NCBI RefSeq assembly: GCF_002749615.1
Contig: NZ_CP024201.1
Location: 1,302,001 to 1,366,000, forward strand
Direction of reading: 5' to 3'
Length of the DNA: 64,000 nt
Source of the DNA: Caulobacter mirabilis
GTDB lineage: Bacteria > Pseudomonadota > Alphaproteobacteria > Caulobacterales > Caulobacteraceae
The notes under the pieces are model-generated. The model searched no databases. It was given only the letters and a program-made list of their open reading frames with translations, and was not told the DNA's origin. Positions within the stretch are counted from its first letter, which is position 1; each line of letters opens with the position of its first letter. This document shows, piece after piece, positions 60,280 to 64,000 of the stretch. Made by a program: the position numbers and the translations under genes.

Positions 60280-60681
60280 ATGGACGCCAAGCCACGTACA
60301 CGCGCCCGGGCGAAAGCCTTGCGGCAGGACATGAGCCTGCCTGAGGTGCTTCTTTGGCGGGAACTGCGAGGAGATCGCCTGGAGGGCCTACGTTTTCGCA
60401 GGCAGCATCCGTTCGGTCTCTATGTGCTGGACTTCTACTGCGACCCGGTCCGGCTGGCTGTCGAGGTCGATGGCGCGATGCATTATGTCGAGGACCGGCC
60501 GGAACGGGACGCCGCTCGCGACGCCTTTCTGGTTCAGGCGGGGATCAGAACGCTCCGGTTGCCGGCCAGGGTGGTCCTGAAGGACATGGCGACGGCGTTA
60601 GACACCATCCTGGCCGTTGTCCGGGAACACTCAGCAGGATGCTCCCCCCTGGGGGAGCTGTCGCCGCTACGCGGCGACTGA
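60280..60681 (+). CDS. DUF559 domain protein (Vsr/endonuclease-like fold)
   Basis: A 133-residue protein with the DUF559 pattern RARAKALRQDMSLPEVLLWR, LEGLRFRRQHPFGLYVLDFY and CDPVRLAVEVDGAMHYVEDR. The last contains the Asp and E-x-D residues that resemble the very-short-patch-repair nuclease core. The C-terminal end (GCSPLGELSPLRGD, about 14 residues) is encoded by a half copy of the family B repeat, so the ancestral protein probably ended earlier. The gene is bracketed by two family B copies. The biochemical role is unproven. Confidence 0.85.
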   Translation: MDAKPRTRARAKALRQDMSLPEVLLWRELRGDRLEGLRFRRQHPFGLYVLDFYCDPVRLAVEVDGAMHYVEDRPERDAARDAFLVQAGIRTLRLPARVVLKDMATALDTILAVVREHSAGCSPLGELSPLRGD

Positions 60682-60687
60682 GGGGGC
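60636..60687. repeat. Half copy of family B repeat, overlapping the DUF559 3' end
   Basis: aggatgctcccccctggggg then agctgtcgccgctacgcggc-gactgaggggg. Only one of the two usual blocks is present. It supplies the stop codon and the last codons of the DUF559 gene. Confidence 0.82.
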
Positions 60688-60790
60688 CAGGGGCGTTCGT
60701 CTCCGCGCCGCCCTTCCGGTCGGTCTCCGGTTGACATAACGTCGGTCTCTCTTCGCCGGCGACCGTCCGGCGTCATGCGAGGGCCCTGAG

Positions 60791-61864
60791 ATGAGGCCGT
60801 CCGACGCCATCGCCCATGTGCGGCACCTGGCCTTCCTGGGACTGCCGTCCGAGGTGGTCATTCCCAGGATGCTGGAGGCGCTCCACGCCCTGATCGGATC
60901 GCGGATCAACGGCTTCATCTGGAGCGACGCCCGGGGCCTGCCGACCAACATCTATTCGCCGGTCATCTACATGGCCGCCCGCGAGGTGATGGTGGGCGGC
61001 TATCACCTGATGCAGCGGCCCGGCGAACTGGCGATCGAGGATCTGATCAACGGCCCGCGGGTCATCGACAACATCGCGCCCTGGCGGGACAGCGGCCGGC
61101 TCGAACGGACGGTGCTCTACAACGAGGTCTTCGTGCCGAGCGAGGCCGAGCAGATGCTGGACCTGGTGCTGCGGGACCGGGACGGGCCCAAGGGCATCGT
61201 CTTCCTGACCCGCGGCGCGCGGGAAAAGTCCTTCGGCCTGAAGGACCGCCGCATCCTTCTCGGTCTGGCGCCGGCCTTCCTGCGGGCGTTGCGGGTCGGC
61301 GCCCCGACGTCCGCGGATCCGGACGCGGACGAGCCCGCGGAGGCGCGGTTCCTGGAGGACGGCGGATCCGAAAGCATGATCGTCTGCGACCTGGCCGGCG
61401 AGGTGCTGGAGATGTCGGCCGACGCCCATGTCATGCTCGACTGCGCCAATCACGGGCTGATCGCGCCGGGACAGGCCAGCACCGACCTGCCCGGTCTGCC
61501 GGCGGCGGTGAAGCGAGCGCTCGCCGCCGGGACGCTGACGAACACGCCGGTGACCGTACGCTCGATCTGGGGCCATTTCCGCTTCCGGGCCTTCCCCACG
61601 GCGATGGCGTCGGGCGGCGGGCTGGTCGTGCTGATCCGCCAGCTGGAGACCCTGTCGCTGCGCGTGATCGACCGGCTGCGCGACACGCCGCTGTCGCCCC
61701 GCCAACGGGAAGTGGCGCTGCTGGTCGCCACGGGCCACGGCCCCGACGCGGTGGCGGCCCGGCTCGGCGTCAGCCGGTCGACCTGCCGCGACCATCTCGA
61801 GAACGTCCACGCCCGCCTGGGCGTCGGCAGCCGGGCCGAGCTGGTCGCGGCCCTGGTCGGCTGA
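60791..61864 (+). CDS. LuxR-type (GerE) HTH transcriptional regulator
   Basis: A 357-residue regulator. The C-terminal helix-turn-helix reads LSPRQREVALLVATGHGPDA, then VAARLGVSRSTCRDHLENVH and ARLGVGSRAELVAAL. The N-terminal 290 residues have no receiver Asp pattern and no autoinducer-domain signature I can confirm; they resemble a GAF/PAS-like sensory region. It lies 107 bases upstream of a trimeric autotransporter on the same strand, which may be its target or co-transcribed. Confidence 0.83.
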   Translation: MRPSDAIAHVRHLAFLGLPSEVVIPRMLEALHALIGSRINGFIWSDARGLPTNIYSPVIYMAAREVMVGGYHLMQRPGELAIEDLINGPRVIDNIAPWRDSGRLERTVLYNEVFVPSEAEQMLDLVLRDRDGPKGIVFLTRGAREKSFGLKDRRILLGLAPAFLRALRVGAPTSADPDADEPAEARFLEDGGSESMIVCDLAGEVLEMSADAHVMLDCANHGLIAPGQASTDLPGLPAAVKRALAAGTLTNTPVTVRSIWGHFRFRAFPTAMASGGGLVVLIRQLETLSLRVIDRLRDTPLSPRQREVALLVATGHGPDAVAARLGVSRSTCRDHLENVHARLGVGSRAELVAALVG

Positions 61865-61971
61865 AGACCCTTAGCTTTCAAATTCTCCGACGATCGCCGG
61901 GGGATTTCCGCCGCCTGTTTTGGGTATGGGGACGGCCCGAAAAACACCGTTCCACAAGACAGGGCCTTCCC

Positions 61972-63480
61972 ATGCGTCTCACGCAACGACGTCTCGCATC
62001 CACCTTCCTGGCCGCCGGCGTCGCCGGCCTGGCCGGTCTCGCCGGCTTGGCGCCCCAGACGGCGCGGGCCGGCGAGGTCTGCGACCTGGTCGGCGTTGGC
62101 GACGGCGGCGCCGTCGCGCCGGGCCTGGGAAGCCTGGCCTGCGGGCCGGCGGCTTCGGCGACCGGCGACGCCGCGCTCGCGGTCGGGCAGAACGCGTCGG
62201 CGGGCGGGTTCCGGGCCGTCGCGATCGGCAACAACAGCGAGGCCGACGTCACCGACGGCACGGCCGTGGGCCAGAACGCCCAGGCGGGCGGCGCCTTCAC
62301 GACGGCGGTCGGGGCCAGGAGCTCGGCCCAGGGCGCCGGCGCGTCCGCCTTCGGCGTCACCGCCGACGCCGTCGGCGAACTGTCCACCGCGATCGGCGCC
62401 GCCAGCCTGGCGTCCGGTCTGCATGCCTCCGCCTTCGGCTACAACAGCCTCGCCAGCGGCGAGGAGGCGACGGCCGGCGGCATGAACAGCACCGCCTCGG
62501 GCTTGCGCTCCACCGCCTTCGGCGCCGAGAGCGTCGCGTCCGGCGTGCAGTCGACGGCCTTCGGCCATGGCGCCGAGGCGAGCAACAATGTGACCCTGGC
62601 CGTCGGCGGCGGGGCCAAGGCCACGGCCGAGTTCAGCAGCGCCATCGGCATCAGCAGCCGCGCGGAGGGCTACGCCGCGGTCGCCGTGGGCCAGAGCGCC
62701 CGGGCGATGGGCGTGTATGCGACGTCGAGCGGGACGGCGAGCCGGGCCGAGGCGGACGGATCGACCGCCGTCGGCGGGATGGCCGGCGTGTCGGCGCTCC
62801 GCGGCGTCGCTGTCGGCTATCTCGCCCAGGCCGAGGCCGAGAACAGCGTTGCGCTGGGGGCCAACTCGTTCGCCGACCAGGCCAACACCGTCTCGGTGGG
62901 AACGGTCGGCGGCGAGCGCCGGATCGTCAATGTCGCCGACGGAACCGGCCAGACCGACGCGGTCAATCTGCGTCAGCTTCAGCAGGCCGGCGCCACGGCC
63001 GTCGCGACCGCCAACGCCTACACCGACACGCAGGTCACGGCCGGGGTCGCCGCCGCGAACGGCTATACCGACACTCGGGTCACGGCGGGGGTGACGAGCG
63101 CCAACGCCTATACCGACACCCGGACGGCGGCGACCCTGACGGCGGCCAACGCCTACACCGACAACCGGATCGCCAACCTCGCTCTGGCCTTCGACGCGGA
63201 CGTCGCCCGGCTGAACGGCCGCATCGACGGCCTGGACGGCGACCTGCGCCGGATGGGGGCGATGAGCGCCGCCTTCGCCGCCATGGCCGGCAACACCGCG
63301 GGCCAGGGGACCGGCGCCCGGAACCGCCTGGTCATCGGCGTCGGCGGGTTCGAGGACGAAAGCGCCGTCTCGGTCGGCTACGCCCGGACGATCAGCCCGA
63401 GCATGGCCCTGAACGTCGGCGTCTCGACCGCCGGCCGTGGCGGGACCATGGGCGGCGCCAGTTTCGGCTTCGCCTGGTGA
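61972..63480 (+). CDS. YadA-like trimeric autotransporter adhesin
   Basis: A 502-residue surface adhesin with a signal peptide (STFLAAGVAGLAGLAGLAPQ). From about residue 45 to 310 it has head repeats of the left-handed beta-roll type (ALAVGQNASAGGFRAVAIGN, STAFGAESVASGVQSTAFGH). A neck motif DAVNLRQLQQAG is at about 328-339. A stalk of four 15-residue repeats starts ANAYTDT. The C-terminal membrane anchor is RNRLVIGVGGFEDESAVSVG to the end GGASFGFAW. The length is short for the family but complete. It should form a trimeric lollipop on the cell surface for adhesion or autoaggregation. Confidence 0.93.
   Translation: MRLTQRRLASTFLAAGVAGLAGLAGLAPQTARAGEVCDLVGVGDGGAVAPGLGSLACGPAASATGDAALAVGQNASAGGFRAVAIGNNSEADVTDGTAVGQNAQAGGAFTTAVGARSSAQGAGASAFGVTADAVGELSTAIGAASLASGLHASAFGYNSLASGEEATAGGMNSTASGLRSTAFGAESVASGVQSTAFGHGAEASNNVTLAVGGGAKATAEFSSAIGISSRAEGYAAVAVGQSARAMGVYATSSGTASRAEADGSTAVGGMAGVSALRGVAVGYLAQAEAENSVALGANSFADQANTVSVGTVGGERRIVNVADGTGQTDAVNLRQLQQAGATAVATANAYTDTQVTAGVAAANGYTDTRVTAGVTSANAYTDTRTAATLTAANAYTDNRIANLALAFDADVARLNGRIDGLDGDLRRMGAMSAAFAAMAGNTAGQGTGARNRLVIGVGGFEDESAVSVGYARTISPSMALNVGVSTAGRGGTMGGASFGFAW
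63009..63188 (+). repeat. Four tandem 45-bp repeats in the adhesin stalk
   Basis: Units beginning gccaacgcctac-accgacac lie at 63009, 63054, 63099 and 63144, exactly 45 bp (15 residues) apart. The 15-residue period (A-N-A-Y-T-D) fits a right-handed 15/4 coiled coil. Such units can expand or contract by slippage. Confidence 0.85.
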
Positions 63481-63483
63481 GCG

Positions 63484-64000
63484 CTAGCTCGCCGTCGCCG
63501 CGCAGGCCAGGAGCCAGTCGCGGAAGGCGGCGATCTTGGGCGAGCGGCGGCGGTCGCGGGGGTAGGCCAGCCAGTGGCCGCCGTTGAGCGCGAAGGTCGC
63601 CTCGAAGGGGCGGGCCAGTCGGCCGGCGGCGATCTCGGCGGCGAACAGGATCGGCGAGCCCAGGGCGACGCCCTGGCCGGCCAGGGCCGAGGCCACCTCG
63701 ATCATCTGGGCGTCGCCGGTCAGGCGAGGCGCGAGGGCCGTCCGCTCCGGCGCGGCGACTCCGGCCGCCCGAAACCAGGCCGCCCACTCCTCCGGCAGGC
63801 CGATCAGCGGGGCGTCGATCAGGTCCTCCGGCCGGGCGAGCCCGCCCAGGCGCTCGCGGAGACCCGGCGTGCAGAGCGGCGTCAGCTCCGAGGGAAACAG
63901 GAAGTGGCTCTCCAGCCCCGGCCATTCGCCGCCGCCGGCGCGGATCGCCACGTCGAACGGCTCGCGGGTCAGGTCGACCATCCGGCCGTCGGTCTCCAGC
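63484..64000 (-). CDS. LysR family regulator, effector-domain part (5' end outside window)
   Basis: Only the C-terminal ~170 residues are present. REPFDVAIRAGGGEWPGLES is the start of the binding fold, then FLFPSELTPLCTPGLRERLG, ALAGQGVALGSPILFAAEIA and the end FALNGGHWLAYPRDRRRSPK. This resembles the GcvA-like group. The frame runs off the right edge of the window, so the helix-turn-helix lies beyond it. Convergent with the adhesin, 3 bases apart. Confidence 0.8.
   Translation of the reverse strand, partial: LETDGRMVDLTREPFDVAIRAGGGEWPGLESHFLFPSELTPLCTPGLRERLGGLARPEDLIDAPLIGLPEEWAAWFRAAGVAAPERTALAPRLTGDAQMIEVASALAGQGVALGSPILFAAEIAAGRLARPFEATFALNGGHWLAYPRDRRRSPKIAAFRDWLLACAATAS

Overview
The window is a 64 kb piece of a GC-rich alphaproteobacterial chromosome. 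It is most likely from the Caulobacterales (Caulobacter or Phenylobacterium type), although no rRNA or other taxon-diagnostic marker is present to prove this. The support is a set of families typical of that group (DUF3126, DUF1289, DUF2853, TIGR02281-like aspartic protease, Spinster-type MFS transporters, TonB-dependent receptor), strong third-position GC, ATGA/GTGA/TAATG gene overlaps, and several genes whose start codons have no clear Shine-Dalgarno sequence. I see no prophage, insertion sequence, CRISPR array or plasmid backbone. The left edge cuts a bioA-like gene and the right edge cuts a LysR-type gene.

Layout. 1-9 kb: 3' end of bioA, a DUF2853-TM-OmpA fusion, a uracil-DNA-glycosylase-fold repair enzyme, purB, and three tandem paralogous MFS transporters. 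9-19 kb: glutathione transferase, msrP-msrQ (periplasmic methionine sulfoxide repair), a ParE/RHH toxin-antitoxin pair with a palindromic operator, radC, a serine hydrolase, map, and a TetR regulator divergent from an NAD-dependent reductase. 19-26 kb: minC-minD-minE, a MerR regulator divergent from a CDF metal exporter, a PP2C-like phosphatase, sfsA with a 65-codon upstream gene, and a CinA-type protein. 25.9-26.2 kb: a tRNA-Leu(UAA) gene interrupted by a group I intron. 26-36 kb: a TorF-type outer-membrane protein, an SDR, queF, a nitroreductase, cysE, a LysR regulator divergent from a 49-residue membrane microprotein, and an ArsR regulator divergent from an MFS transporter and leading a DCC-saccharopine dehydrogenase-like operon. 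37-46 kb: a TonB receptor and an AraC regulator sharing a Fur-box-like sequence, a CoA-transferase, small secreted proteins and a periplasmic aspartic protease. 46-58 kb: a two-subunit acyl-CoA dehydrogenase operon, an ankyrin protein, a MarR-GNAT fusion, an ArsR-SRPBCC-DUF1801 operon, and the YczE/YczR pair. 58-64 kb: Uup-type ABC-F ATPase, a DUF559 protein, a LuxR-type regulator and a trimeric autotransporter adhesin.

Gene logic. Many regulators sit divergently beside one target, with a readable palindrome or direct repeat between them: RHH antitoxin, TetR, MerR, LysR, two ArsR systems, AraC/Fur and YczR. This makes the window a useful collection of local autoregulatory circuits. Metabolic themes are redox and sulfur repair (msrPQ, GST, cysE), metal and iron handling (CDF/MerR, TonB/AraC) and lipid or CoA metabolism (acyl-CoA dehydrogenase pair, CoA-transferase).

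Intergenic space is filled with at least five families of palindromic repeats. The best defined is a paired REP-like element in which each half folds into its own hairpin; it occurs seven times. A larger family of about 120-160 bp occurs five times, plus a half copy that supplies the 3' end of the DUF559 gene. No transposase for any of these is visible in the window.
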